Source: Pholis gunnellus (taxonomy: Eukaryota > Chordata > Actinopteri > Perciformes > Pholidae). Taken from it: a stretch of DNA of 64,000 nt. Shown here one piece after another: positions 1 through 12,820 of the stretch (its first letter is position 1; each line of letters opens with the position of its first letter). Below the pieces are notes generated by a model, which was not told where the DNA came from, did not search any database, and saw only the letters and a program-made list of their open reading frames with translations. The stretch lies in assembly GCA_910591455.2 (NCBI GenBank), contig OU342806.1, forward strand, positions 15,213,841 through 15,277,840, in the 5' to 3' direction. The position numbers and the translations under genes are program-made.

Positions 1-59
1 ATTTGCACTGTCAGTTCTGTTTTTCAATAAAGGGTTGGAAACTAATGCTTTTTTGTTTT

Positions 60-138
60 TTATCCGATTCATCGATTAATCGAACAAATAATCGACAGAT
101 TAATCGATTATTAAAATAATCGTTAGTTGCAGCCCTAC
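60..138 (-). repeat. Terminal part of a dispersed teleost repeat rich in ATTAATCGATTA
   Basis: On the minus strand the block opens with GGGCTGCAACTAACGATTAT and continues into tandem ATTAATCG-type motifs. I recognise this as a very abundant dispersed repeat end in fish genomes, probably from a non-autonomous DNA transposon. The family name is not certain from memory. It lies in a tpr intron, or just beyond the last exon visible here, and carries no coding capacity. Confidence 0.6.
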
Positions 139-475
139 ATTCTACTCATTGACTTCCATGAACACGTGTGAAACATGTAGTACAAAGAAGTAATAACCAC
201 ACAAATAATCCTGCCTGTTACACTGCATTTACCAGCACTTTCCCAAGAGATAGGATTCAATGGTAAGCTTATAGCCTAGCTATGAGATAATATATTGATG
301 GTAAATACATGCAGCGGGCCATTACTCTTCCAGCATAAAAAGAGTATTGAGTTGCGCCGGTGGGACATTTATCCTCTGAAAAGCAAAAGAGAACGCCGCT
401 AACATTGACTGAAGATCCTGACTGAGCCCTGGAGTTCTTCACAATGTATTGTTTCTATATTAGGTGATGGCCTAC

Positions 476-1555
476 CTGACTTGCTTCTGCACCGTCTTGA
501 CTGTCTGTCAGCACCACCCCCTCAGCCTCAGCACTGTCTTCCACCAGCACCTCCTCCTTAAGGAAAACACATAACAGCTAGATGATGGCCATGACATAAC
601 TACCAGTTTTCAGATAATTAAAAACGCCGATTAAGATTTCTATGTACTCCCTCTCCTCACCTCTGGACCCACTCTCTGGATGATACGCAGCTTTTTAGGG
701 ATCGGAGCCCTGGAGGTATCCTCCTGGGTGGAATCTGTGTCAGTGACCACGGTGGAACTCTCCTCCTCCTCACGAGGCCTCTTTGACATGGAGGAGGTTC
801 CTGGCGTTGCTGAAACTATAGATACGGCATTCATATTTTGTATAGACTTCCTCCTGAGGGTAACATAATGCTTTTAAAACCACACCATGTCTAAATGGTG
901 TGGTTTAAAACCCACAATCATCTCAATCTGAAAAAGTTTAGTTTCTTACCAGTTCCAAACACAGAGGAGGTGGAGGACGTTGAAGGCCATTCCACCTGCG
1001 AGCTAGGTGTTGCCTCAATGACCATGGGTGGTGGCTCCTGATTGGCTGGCTCTGCATGGGTCATGCTCTGTTGTTGAGTCGGTTGGACAAATGCTGTGGC
1101 CTGTGTCTGGGTCTGCTGCACATTCAGCATAGGGCTAGCTAGCGTGGTCTGGACGTTGGGGCTGGCAGAGCGCACCGAGCCGCTGGCACTGCCGTACACA
1201 GTCACGTGCTCCACTGGTGGGCCTTCAGTAGACTGCATGGCTGTAAGGGAGTTTAAGTGAGTGGAAAACAGATTCAGCTTTTCATGAGGACTGTAGCTGC
1301 ATAAATAACATTCATCTTCAGGGACAATACATTGAAAGCTTAAGTCTAGAGGCAAACTTACCTTCCTGGGTCTCCACCTGTGTGGTGGGCATGACGGTAG
1401 CCGTGGGTGTCGGGGTGGGTACAGTAGCTGGGGTAATCATGGGCCTGATGCTTGCTCTCGGAGTGGGTTTGTTCCCCGGGTTAACAGGCTGCTTGCTTGC
1501 TGCAGCCACAGGTGTTGGCTTAATGTTGGCAGTTGGAGGCTCAGATGTGCTGGCA
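476..1555 (-). other. tpr: tpr exons 36-39: start of the unstructured C-terminal region
   Basis: The exons at 1555-1362, 1240-950, 815-661 and 556-476 encode a Ser/Thr/Pro/Gln-rich segment: [32 protein letters not shown], a Q-rich [15 protein letters not shown], then KRPREEEE and PIPKKLRI. They correspond to the start of the flexible TPR tail. The KRPREEEE and PKKLR clusters are basic and lie where the nuclear localisation signal of vertebrate TPR sits. The last visible exon ends at [10 protein letters not shown], with a good donor at 475-474, so at least one more coding exon lies to the left. Confidence 0.85.
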
Positions 1556-4500
1556 CTGATTGAGACAAAGATCAGGACATGAATAATGATCATGTAATAT
1601 AAGAAAGGCTTGAACAAGTCACAGCAAGCGTACTAACGAGGATCCCAGAACTGCAGGGAAAAAGTATGCACACACGTGTTGCACTGCAGTGGAAACTTAT
1701 AAACTAATATGGAGTTTTCGTGGTTGTGTATCATACCTGCCCCTGTCTGCAGCTGGGGTTGTCTTCAGACTGATCTGCCTCTGTTCTGTGCTCCTCTGCT
1801 GCTCCTGGGTCTAAAAAAATTAAATAAAAAAATCAGGACAGAAAGACAAAAGTCATGATGGGAACCAAACAAGACGCCGAGTCATGATACTGTAGTTTCA
1901 TCAAACTTGCAACAATGTCACTTGATATAATTCTTTAGACATCAGGAAGTTGCCATTGTCTGATCCCATCTAATTAACTATTCAAATATCTTTGTCAAGA
2001 CATTGCCCACGCAGGAGCAGTTGTTCCATACAAGGATGTAGAAGCAACCAAGAGTTTAGATTATTTTTACAGTGATGAAAAGTTGATGTCAGGTTACCAA
2101 CAAAACTAACATTTACAGATAATTTCATTTGTAAACAATAACATTGTTGTTATGAAAGTTCCAGGAAAACGGATCCTGAAAAAAGGTCCTGTTTCTTACA
2201 GACAGACTAAAGGTATCACTGGTACTTATGAGTTAAACATTTATGAAGTGTGAAGCTCAACAGTATCTACGCTGCTATTTATTGCACTGCATATTACCAA
2301 TTGCAATATGTTAAACATATTTGGCTGACAAAGATATGCATGTCTGGCTTGTGAAAACTTTAAAGCAGACTCACCTTACTGGGACCTGCCTCAGGTGGCT
2401 CGTCTCTCTGCTCCTGCCTCTCCTGCTGACCTCGCAGGTCTCTCAGTTCTCTCTCCTGTCGACCCAGGCGGCCCTCGTACTGAGACTTAAGAGCGCTCAC
2501 TCGCACCTCCAGCTCCTCACGCTGTTGCTTCAGCTCCTCATTTTCTTTCTGCAGCTGGTCTTTGGTGCCTGGACATAAATAATTTAGCTCTGAGATTCAA
2601 ATAAAAGAAATACGCAACAGTACAATAGGGGCAAACAGACGAGGCATCTACAAACAAGTGCTCTATCGTAAGTCTATTGGTTGCAATATTAGGGACACCC
2701 TCTCACTCGTGAGCTGGTTGATCTTCTGCTTGGCATAGACGATGGCCTTCCTGGTCTTGTCCTCTTTGTCAGTCATCTGCTGTCTCAGCGTGTCCTCCTG
2801 AGAAGCTTTATCCTGCAGCTCCTGCCTTAGCCTGGTGAGCTCCGTCTGCAGCCTGGACGACTGTTCCTGGGCATTACGCCCTTCAGTCTCACGCTCTGTA
2901 ACCACCTGTCACAGGCCAGAAAGACATGATACTAATGAATGTATAAAGACAAGCATATTTGGGGGAGCACTGTACTGCCGACTGTGCAAGCTATATGATC
3001 ATGCAGTGTGCATGGACTCCCTCCCTGACAGAAGGCTATGAACACTAGTCTAACTCTAAAATGGACAGTTCAGTAAAAAGGTCTTGGCTGAAACGTTTGT
3101 GACTTGTAGTTTCACCTTGTTGATGTTGTCCAGCTGTCCTTCCAGCTCTCTGGTCTTGGCTTCCGCTTGGCTCAGAGAATCTCTGAGGCTCTGCAGCTCC
3201 TGAACTGAGGCTTGACGAGCCTCCTCCTCTTGGGATGGGCCTGCTGCGGCCTCGGCCACCAACTAGAGGAAACGCAGTATGAAAAATAATTATGCTCAAA
3301 CAGAGGTGGCTTTGGGCAGCTGTTCAAAATGGATTGAATCGAACAATACAGCCAGACGAAAGCAGTGAGATTAAAAGCTACCGAGCTCCCACCTTGTCAT
3401 GTTCCACCTTGAGTTCATCATACTGAGTCTTGTAACGGCGTCCAATCTTCTTGACCTGAGTGATAGTTCGCACTTTCTCCTGGAGCTCCTGGTTCTTGGT
3501 TTCCACTTCCTTCTTCAGCACATTCCTCTCATCAGTCATCTTACTCATATTGTCACGCAAGTTCTGTATCTGGCTTTGCAGAGATGTCGTTAGATTGTTG
3601 GTCCTGTAGACAGAAATTAGAAGATTGTGAAAATGAATGCTAAAGCGGCAGAAAAAGAACTGGTAGGGTTCAATACGGGAGAAAACGTTAATATCCTGGT
3701 AAATAGAAATGTAAAAGTAACATCATTTATAATGCCTCACCTGACCACATCTACTTTAAGTCTGTTGCTCTCCTCAGTGAGCTGCAGAATGCGTTTGAGA
3801 TGGGCCTCCTTCTCAGAGTGCAGACGCTTGTACTCTTCCGGGTCTGAATCCTTTTGCTGGCTCACCAAATGCTAAAAGAATGTGAGAAAATGCTGTGTGT
3901 TAGTGGTGTGAAATGATAAAACATTAGGAATAAATAGTCATCACAAGACAATCTGCTTTTCTGATGGCAGATGTTTTACTCCCCGTCTTACAAGCAGCAT
4001 TATTCACTGACCTGAGTCCGAGCTTTCCAGCGGTTGATCTCCGCTTCGAGTATCTTCTTCTCCGCCTGCAGCATGCTGCTCTTCTCACTCAGCTCAGAGT
4101 TGGCCTGCTGCATTGGCATGATGTCTGACTCTAGTTTTTGTACCTGAAATACACAGATTATGAGCTGAAAACTTCTGGATTTGGAGGTTTATTCAGAAAT
4201 ACTTTTTGAAAATGTGACACCAGGATAATGTAGTTCATTTTGGAGTAAAGTAAAGTGTACCATTTTACATAATTTGGCATTAGTATAGCATATCAAAGGA
4301 GGGTCCATTAAATTCAACACAACCACTACATTTTTCGATAAACCGCAACCTATACCTTAGCTTGGGTTTGGTGCAGTTCTTGCTCCATTTTGTCCCTCTC
4401 CTCTCGCAGCATCTTGTTGGTCTCCATCAGGATGCTCATTGTATCAGTCTTCTTCATCAGTTCATCATGCTGAGCCAGGGTCTTCGCTGTCACCTGAGTA

Positions 4501-7500
4501 GGATTAGCAATGGGCTTTTAGTCACATGTGGTATCTCTAGGTTTAAGTCCGAGTGGCCAGGTTAGACTCATGTATTTCACTAAGGAAACGGTTCTTGATC
4601 GCACTTTGAGGAAAGTGAGCAAAGAGGATTTCTTTACAACGCAATTGAATGATAAAGAAAATCCACATAAGATTTGTCAGTGGGCAGGAGAAAAATAAAT
4701 GTTTGGACAAAAACACACCTGCATCCTCTCCTTTGCGGCACTCAAGCTGTCCTGCATCTCCTTCAACTCTCGTTCCAGATGCTCCACCCTCAGACGGTAA
4801 CGCAAACTCTCCCCTTGTGCAACCTCAAAACGAGACTCTGCAATCTCCTTCTCTCGCCGCACAAACCTTTGATGGAAAACAAACAAGGGTATCAAAGATA
4901 GTGGAGAACGTGGAAGGGCAGGAACGAAACCAACGGTGAGCAGCATAATTGCAAGGCTTCTCAACTACACGAAAGATTTTTGTGATTTGGCATAAACATG
5001 CTTTACCTCAGAATCTCAAGGACCTGGTCTTGAGATTTGCCTTCCTCAGTCAGGGAGATGTTCATTGGACTCTCATTGACAGCACGTTGCAACTTGTCAG
5101 CCATCTTGCTGCTCATTGTCTGGATCTGCTCATGCAGAAGGGTGTTCTGCCTCTGCAACTCCTCATAGCGGGTCTCCATCTTTGACATCTCCTCCTATAT
5201 TGTGAGCAAAGATATTACGATTGAAAGCGTAATTGCTAATTTACTTTAAATATCGTAAGTCGTTGGACAAAACCATAAAACCAATAAATTGAAATCAAAT
5301 GGCCCTGAAATAAATGTTTTTGTTGGTCTCCAACTAAAACATATTATATCTAATCCTGTCGAGTCATGACCTGTACTTCTATCAAATCACCTTGAGGATT
5401 TTTTCCTGCTCCTCCCAGGAGACCCTGGCCTCCAGTAGCTCTGCGCCGACTCTCTGGGCTCTCTCATCCAGCTGGTGTCTGAGCTGGACGGCCTGCACGG
5501 CCTGAGCCTTCGCAGCTTGCAGGGCCTCCACATCGGCTGCATGCAGAATCATCTCCCGCTCATACTTGTCTTGCGCTTCAGCTGCCAGCTTAGCCTAGGA
5601 AACGGCAAAGAAGATTTGACACAACAATTGCATCTTTAAGTAATATCATGTAAGTGCGGTGGCAATTTTGTTGCAAAACCATATTAATTACTGGAGCTGG
5701 ACTAATTAATTGGAATAAGTTTATCATAAGTATATCATATAAAATGAGTGGGTGGTCTTGAAACATGCTAGCTGGAAAACCTGACAAATACTTTTCAATC
5801 AAGTCCTCACTGTCAGATCCATCATGACGTCTACTTGACAGTTATTCTAGATGTCTAAATATAGAAATGGCAGGTTTTTACTTGATGTTTCAACATGCTT
5901 TGTGATCGCTCAGAGAAGGGAGACTTATATTTGTTTGACATTATATAACAAGACATAAAGTAATGAACCTCTGCTCTCGATAAAATAGCCTATTTTTTCT
6001 TTTTAAATACATAAGAAGTTGTACAGAGCGATATTTCATGAAATCCATACAATGTAACATACTATGGGTAAAATGTGCACATGAAGAAATGGAGGCTTTT
6101 GCTGTTGTTTCTAAGTTCACTTCAATTAGAAGGTGACAAGCAAAACATGTGAACTTGGCTTTAGTGTTGAGGAGTTGTAGCATTAATCCACTGACAAATA
6201 AACTGTACACACACACCTCATTGTAATGTTCAGCTACACCGTTGCTGCTGACTTCATACTTATCGTCACACACAAGCTCTCTCTCTCTCTCTCGACCAGA
6301 CACTCACTTTACGCTAGGTTGCAATACACTGGCGTAAACTCTGACAGAGTATGCCAGACATACACACAGCGGACTACCTCACAGCTTAACAAATTGATGC
6401 AGTGCAGACTTAAGAAGGGTAGAGTGGCTACATGTGTCCACAACACCATGGCTGCTAACTCTCCTGGACGGGTGAACTTGGGAGAGTTGCTTGTTTTGCA
6501 CTTTACACTGCAGCTGGCGTTTGAGCATCCCTTATTGTTGCAGTGCAACCAAGGCACTAATCTAGTCAGTTAAAAGTTAATGATAAGTTAACAAGGGTCG
6601 TCTATCAAAAGAGAAAAAATTGGCATCCCTAATTCCTCTACATTAGGTTCTATGAGAGCTTCTTACCTGCTCCTGGCTGTCTTGTAGAGCTTGCTGCTGC
6701 TGGGCTTCAGCTACTGCCACTCGCTGTAGCACCGCCTGGTGATCTGCCTGAGCGCTGCTGAGACTTCTTCTCAGACTGTTCATCTAACAGACACAAAACA
6801 AAAAGAAAGTTTTCTTTACATGTATAAAACTGAACAGCAATATAATGCTCTGAAGATCGACTGGTGAGGGAAAAACTGCAGTGAACTGCTAATTCTTAAA
6901 GAAAAAGTAAAATACCTGTTCCTCTAGTGAGGCCAGGGCTCTCTTCTTCTGCTCCTCTGAAATGAGTTTCTCTTTCTCTGCTTCCAGAAGCTTTTCCTCC
7001 AGCCTGCGGTGCTGCCTCTCAGCCTCCTTCATACGAGCTTCAATGGATGAGCGTGCCTGCTCTGTAACCTGGTCATTAGACATTTGCAAAGATAAAAGAG
7101 TTTATACAACTATAATCCATACCAAAAGTTCCCAAAGTGTGTTCGGCATGTTTAAAATCAAAAATACAAATGTGTGTATATTTAACAAAAACACTTGTAA
7201 TGTGTTTCATTGGCATAAGGCACGCAACTTTTGTCAAACTCAAGGGTGGTGTTATGTTAAAGGTGCATAGGAAAATGAAGACACGCAATATAAAGTAATG
7301 TCAATGAATTTCTGCACATGTAAGCACTTAGTTTATTAAAAATGTAGCTTTTACTTTTTTTTTTAAAATACACTTTTTTTGTGGTTGTGGTCAATGGTTT
7401 TATGAGAGGCGGAACACTGACAGGCAGTTTGGGTTTGTTTTGCACCTGTTTCTCTTTGTCCAGGGACTCCTCCAGGCTCTGGGCCATGGCTCTGTACTGC

Positions 7501-10500
7501 TCCATGCTTGAGGTGGCTACCCTGAGGCTCTCCGTTAGCTCCTCAGCCCGGGACTCAGCCAGCCGCAGGTGGCCCTGTAAGTCCTCTCTGTCTTGATCTG
7601 ACCCCGGCAGGCCTGAAAGCAGGAAGAATCAGTGGCGGAAAGCAGAGATGACATTTGAAAACAGGACAATTAGTATGCGCTTTTAGGAAGGGAGGGAGGT
7701 TTTGGACTAATTACATTATTAGGAGTCGGTGCTTAAAACCCAGTGTGCTCAGACATTTCATTATGTCTAAAAATGTGTCTCTTTTATTGCCTTTTGTCTC
7801 ATAAACTGTTACTACAACATGAGCTAGAGAGACTACAACATCCTAGGATATTTTTGTTGTTGGTCAAGTGTAAAACTGGGTCAGTTGATAACAAAAATCT
7901 ACAGAACGTGTCAAGTTTGGGAAATTAATTTTGTCTTGTTACGTCCCTTATTAACTTCCAAAAGAAAAAGCAAACTAGCATGTTAATGGTGATTGTAGTG
8001 CACCATAATTACACAGACGAGACTTTACGAGAAGCCATAAACAATTTGATTTCCAATGACATCAACCTAGGAATTGTTTGCTTAAATTTTTGTGGACATG
8101 GGATTTGATGACAACCAGCGGAAATGCTATACATATATATGTGTACATGTATGGATTCCTCTGTTGTACGACGTAGGACTCTCTGCCTGTAAGTATGTTT
8201 ATGCCAACCTCTGATAGTGGGCGTGGTGGGGGAGCTCAGGGAGTGACGTGTTTCGCCGCTGCCTAACTGCAGCCTGACGTTCTTGAGCTCCAGCTCGGCA
8301 GCATTCAGCAGCTCCTTGGTCCTCTGGTGTATTGGTACCTGTTGCTCCAGCTGCCTCTTTGTCTCCATCAACTGGATCTGTGACACCGAGAAGTAAGCTA
8401 ACTGTTGAATCCTGTTATTTCTGTCTGGGTTTGAATGCATTTCTTTCATTTGGGGGTTAAGTTTAAACAGTACTGATGTATCAGTACACCACAACACCTT
8501 TGAACATAACTAAGTCAGACAGGATTGAAAAAATACCCCAGATGGGCAACCATTTAACGTTATGCTTACTTCCTGGTTTCTGCTGAGCAGGTGGCGCTGT
8601 TCCACCTCGTGCTCCAGCCTCTTCTGCAGCTGGGAGATCTCTCGTTCCTGCTTCTCCAACTGGCCATTTAGACGCTGACGTGTCTCAGTCTCTGAACGCT
8701 CAAGAGTGGCCTAGAAGAACACAGCAGTTATCATTTTGAACTATGTTTGTGTGTGTGTGATCTAATGAGTGACAAATGTCATATTTCTAGATTACCTGGA
8801 TAGCCTGGAGGTTGGTCTGCAGCAGGTGCTGGCTCTGTTGTTGGCTCAGGATCGACTCTCTCTCCTGATTCAGCTGGGACTCCACAAGCTTCAGCATGTC
8901 TCTCTCCTTACGTAGGTTCTCAGCATGGCCCTAAGTGGAAATAAGTCTAGATTGCTCAACAATTCCTCGAACAGTCACAAGTCCAATTCAAGCCCCACCG
9001 CAATTCCTCCATCACGGTGATGATAAAATGCAAAGAAACAAACATCACTAGGAAAAATGAAAAGTTTGCTGGAACGAAGACAAACCTCGGCCATGTTGAG
9101 TTTCTCTTTGGCAGCTCTCAGATCCTCATTCAAAGTGTGGATGGTCTGCTCATGCTTCTGTGTGGCAGCGGCCATCTTCTGTCCTTTCTCTCTGAGGGAA
9201 GCAATCTCCTTCCTGTAGCGCTCAACATTGTCCTGAAGCATCTCATACCTGATATTGTTGAGACATTATTTTTAGTGACCTATGTTCTCTCCTATATATC
9301 TAAAAACACATTAAGTGTTGAGTAAACCAGAAGAAGGTTTTTCAAACTAACTTACCTCTTTGAGGCAAACTCTAGCTGGGTCGATATCTTCGCATTCTGG
9401 GAGTGATGGTCAGAGAGCTGCTCCTGGAGCTTCTCGTTCTGCTCCGTCATGGCCTTGTTGCACTCCATACGCTCCTTCTTATAGGCGGAAAACACCTCCT
9501 GCAACTGCAACCACACATTTACATTTAGTGTCAATAGAGTTTAGTTATTGTTGTCTGAGAAATACCATTTTCATGACGGACAACAAATGGGTTACACCGG
9601 CCTTTGACCGAGTCATACGAGACTGCTGTCAAAGGCTAATCACTGAATTATATTTTCTGACGACATTTCAATAAAAAGAAACAAATAAACCTAATTTCTT
9701 TTCAGTTTAGTTTCTCTCTCGTTTGCCCACTTGGCACTGTTAAGCTTTTTCTTCAATTCACTCAAAATCATTCTCTAGCATCATTAGCAAAAAAAGGTTA
9801 GAATATTTGGGGCACATAATTTAAGCAAATGCTGATCTGTCAACATAGCCACATTGCCATCTAGTGGCAGACATGGGAAACAAGTGAGCCAAGCTCATCA
9901 GTGGTAACAATAACCATAAATACTGTTCCACAGATAGCCTTGCCATGCTCGGTAATGAACAGAAATCTAGACAGCTGCAGACATGAGAGTGCTTTACAGT
10001 AAACTAACCATCAAGCGAAATCATGCCTGTAACTAAAAGTGATCCATTCCCACAGAACTCGCGTTGGGCACTGCTGGACATAAACCACACGGTGTACAGA
10101 CTACTGCTTGGCCGATATCGAGCCCCCTGCGGATGTCTTATTTCGATGTTTCCTCACCTGGTGCAAAGCTGCTTTGGCCTCCAAGGCTTCGGCAGACTCT
10201 ACTGCCATAGAGACGAGTGCAGTGGGCGTTCCTGTGGTAGGAATGGTTGCAGGTGAGCGTCGGGGGGTGGAGGTTAGGGCAAACTCCTCGGGTGGTGTAC
10301 CTGAAGGAAAAACACTCAGAAGTTCAGCCAAATAAAAAGAACCCCCACAACACCGTATCAAGCCGTTACCATCCGACTGAAACGGCTGCTTTAAATTGCT
10401 TGGTGCCGTAATTGAAGCATTTAAATGTGCACGTACAGGACGCCCTGTCTTGCATCAACAGATTATAACTAGGTTTTATCTCTTGGCTGTTACCCTGCTG

Positions 10501-12778
10501 AGGAAAGGTGACTCCTGTCGCCTGAGCCAGCAGCACACGGTACATGTCCCTCTGCCTCACGATGGACTCGGTCATCTTGACCTGCTGGCCGCGTTGCTCC
10601 TTCAGGGACTCCAGCTCAAGCTGGGCTTTGTCGAAACTCTGCTCCAGTTCACCACGCCTGGAACAGATCATCTTTCTTAGCCATAGACCAGTTTGACATC
10701 TATGGTTACTTGTGATAATAGATTTATGAATCTAAAACATATATGTGGGTGTTTTTATGCTTGGCACTCTTCAGCAATCACTGATTTTGTTTAGTTAGAC
10801 ATCACAAACAGTTACCCGACTTACTGTGTTTGTTTACTGCAAGAAACAAAAAAACAAACAAAAAGGGGAAACAAAAATAAATCAGCACACATTTCAACGT
10901 ACTTATTGCCAGTGGCCTCAAACTCCTCTTTCTCCTGGGCATCACTGAGCTCCCTGAGGGCCACCAGAAGACGCTGGTTCTGCTTCTGTAGCTCCTCTAC
11001 ACCGCGGAAGGTCACCAAGTGTTGGCTGATCACCTCCGATGTGCTGCTGATGTCGGCCGAGCTCACCTCCTCCTCATGAATCACATGGTTTCCACGAGCC
11101 TCTTCCAGCTCGATCAGCAGCACACGCACCTGGCAGGAAAGACCAAGGATGACATAGAAAATGAGAATTTGGCGAAATTGGATGATATAAATCGTTTGAA
11201 AATAACCGGGATTATCCTTTTAACTGGACGAGCACCCACCTGTTGAGCCATGTCTCCCAGCTGCAGGTCACACCGCTGGTTGTCCCTTTCCAGAACAGTG
11301 GAGCGCTTGTTAGCTTCATCAGCTTCCTTCTGCAGACGGTGCACCTCCTGAAGTAAAAGCACATGAAAAACATCAGCATTTGTCGACTGTAAGATTGCAG
11401 ATGGTATTAGGAAATCCAGAATGTAGTCTCTACTAACCAATTTCCAATAAAGCAAATGAATCAGCCTAATTTTACCCATTTTCCATCACAAACAGGTGCA
11501 TTTATTTATCTATTCATTGTGCGAACCATAGAACACATGAAAGGCAACACAAAACAAATTCAATGTAATCAAATGGAAAATCCCATTCCACTGAACATAC
11601 ATACAACTTGTCTGTATTACCCACCATAACAGCCTGCTCCAGCTTGGCAGAAAGACTGGCCACTGACTTCTGCATGCGCTCGTGTTCGTCCCTCTGCCGT
11701 TTGAGGATCGGGGCTTTTGCCTCCACTTCCTGCACAATGTCATCCAGGTACTTGTTGACTCGCTTATTCTCCAATCGCTCCAACTGCAGCTGCTCTTGGC
11801 TCTCCACAAATGCGGTGTACAACTGAAAATGCATAAGAGTTAAAAAGGGGGAAATTAGCGGAGAAGATTTCTGTGCTCATTGTTGGTTAAAAACTGTTTA
11901 ATGAGCAAGTGGCAAGAAAATACAAAAAACGGTCCCATAATGGTGCACTCGAAATACAGTTGGCCAACACTGAGGTGTTTCTAAATTAACACAAAGCATA
12001 AGCTTACCCTTAATATGGTCTATAATACTGCGGAACATCAAGTCATATTGGAAATTCACTGTGGCAGTCTATTGTATCTCATCATCACTAAAACTAACTT
12101 CCACAAGGAATTTCCTCAGAGCAAATTATCATAAAAGACTCATTTTGGTGTTCAAATTCAGCTGCACATACCTCTGTCAGCTTCATGCCGGGCCTTATCT
12201 TGGATACAGCTGCTGCTGTTGGAGACATTGTTGTCATTTGCTCTTCTGTGATCACGGATGTTGTACCAACAGGGCCTGGGAATTCAAATAGTAGAGAGAT
12301 CACAGGTCATTTATATAAAAATCCTTACCAAACTTAATATTGTACCAGAATCAACCTAACAGACCTCTCAGTTTAGAACTTGATAGCAGCTCATTGGCAT
12401 TGTCCAACTCTTTCTCAAGACCCTGGATCCTCTCCTTTAGCTCGGCCACACTCTTGTCTATGGCACCATTCATCTCCTGCAACTTCTCTTCAAGGGCCTT
12501 GTTGGCTGTGGCGTAGAGAGTAAACAGAGCAAACGTCAGGAAATACCACCAACAGGAGACTAAGTTATAAGCTAAGCCACTAAGCTAACACACAAAGACC
12601 TTCAGACTCTCTCCTTCTAGGAAGAAGTCAAGTACAATATAAGGAAAACGGTAGTTGTGGTCACTTTGTCATAGCCTCGCACCTTCTCCAGCATCTTTCA
12701 GCAGCTTATGCAGCTCCTCCACTGCCCGACTCAGCTCTTCACTTTTTGTCTCAGAATCTGCTGATGCTCCCTGCCACC

Positions 12779-12820
<42 letters not shown>

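Noticed and set aside
309..375. A possible further tpr exon after an acceptor TTGCTTTTCAG on the minus strand
   Set aside because: It would add only 17 codons (RINVPPAQLN...) and then a stop, and does not resemble the acidic tail that should follow in TPR.
1382..1582. Plus-strand frame rich in glycine and valine resembling a membrane protein
   Set aside because: It is the antisense reading of the Thr/Pro-rich tpr exon at 1362-1555.
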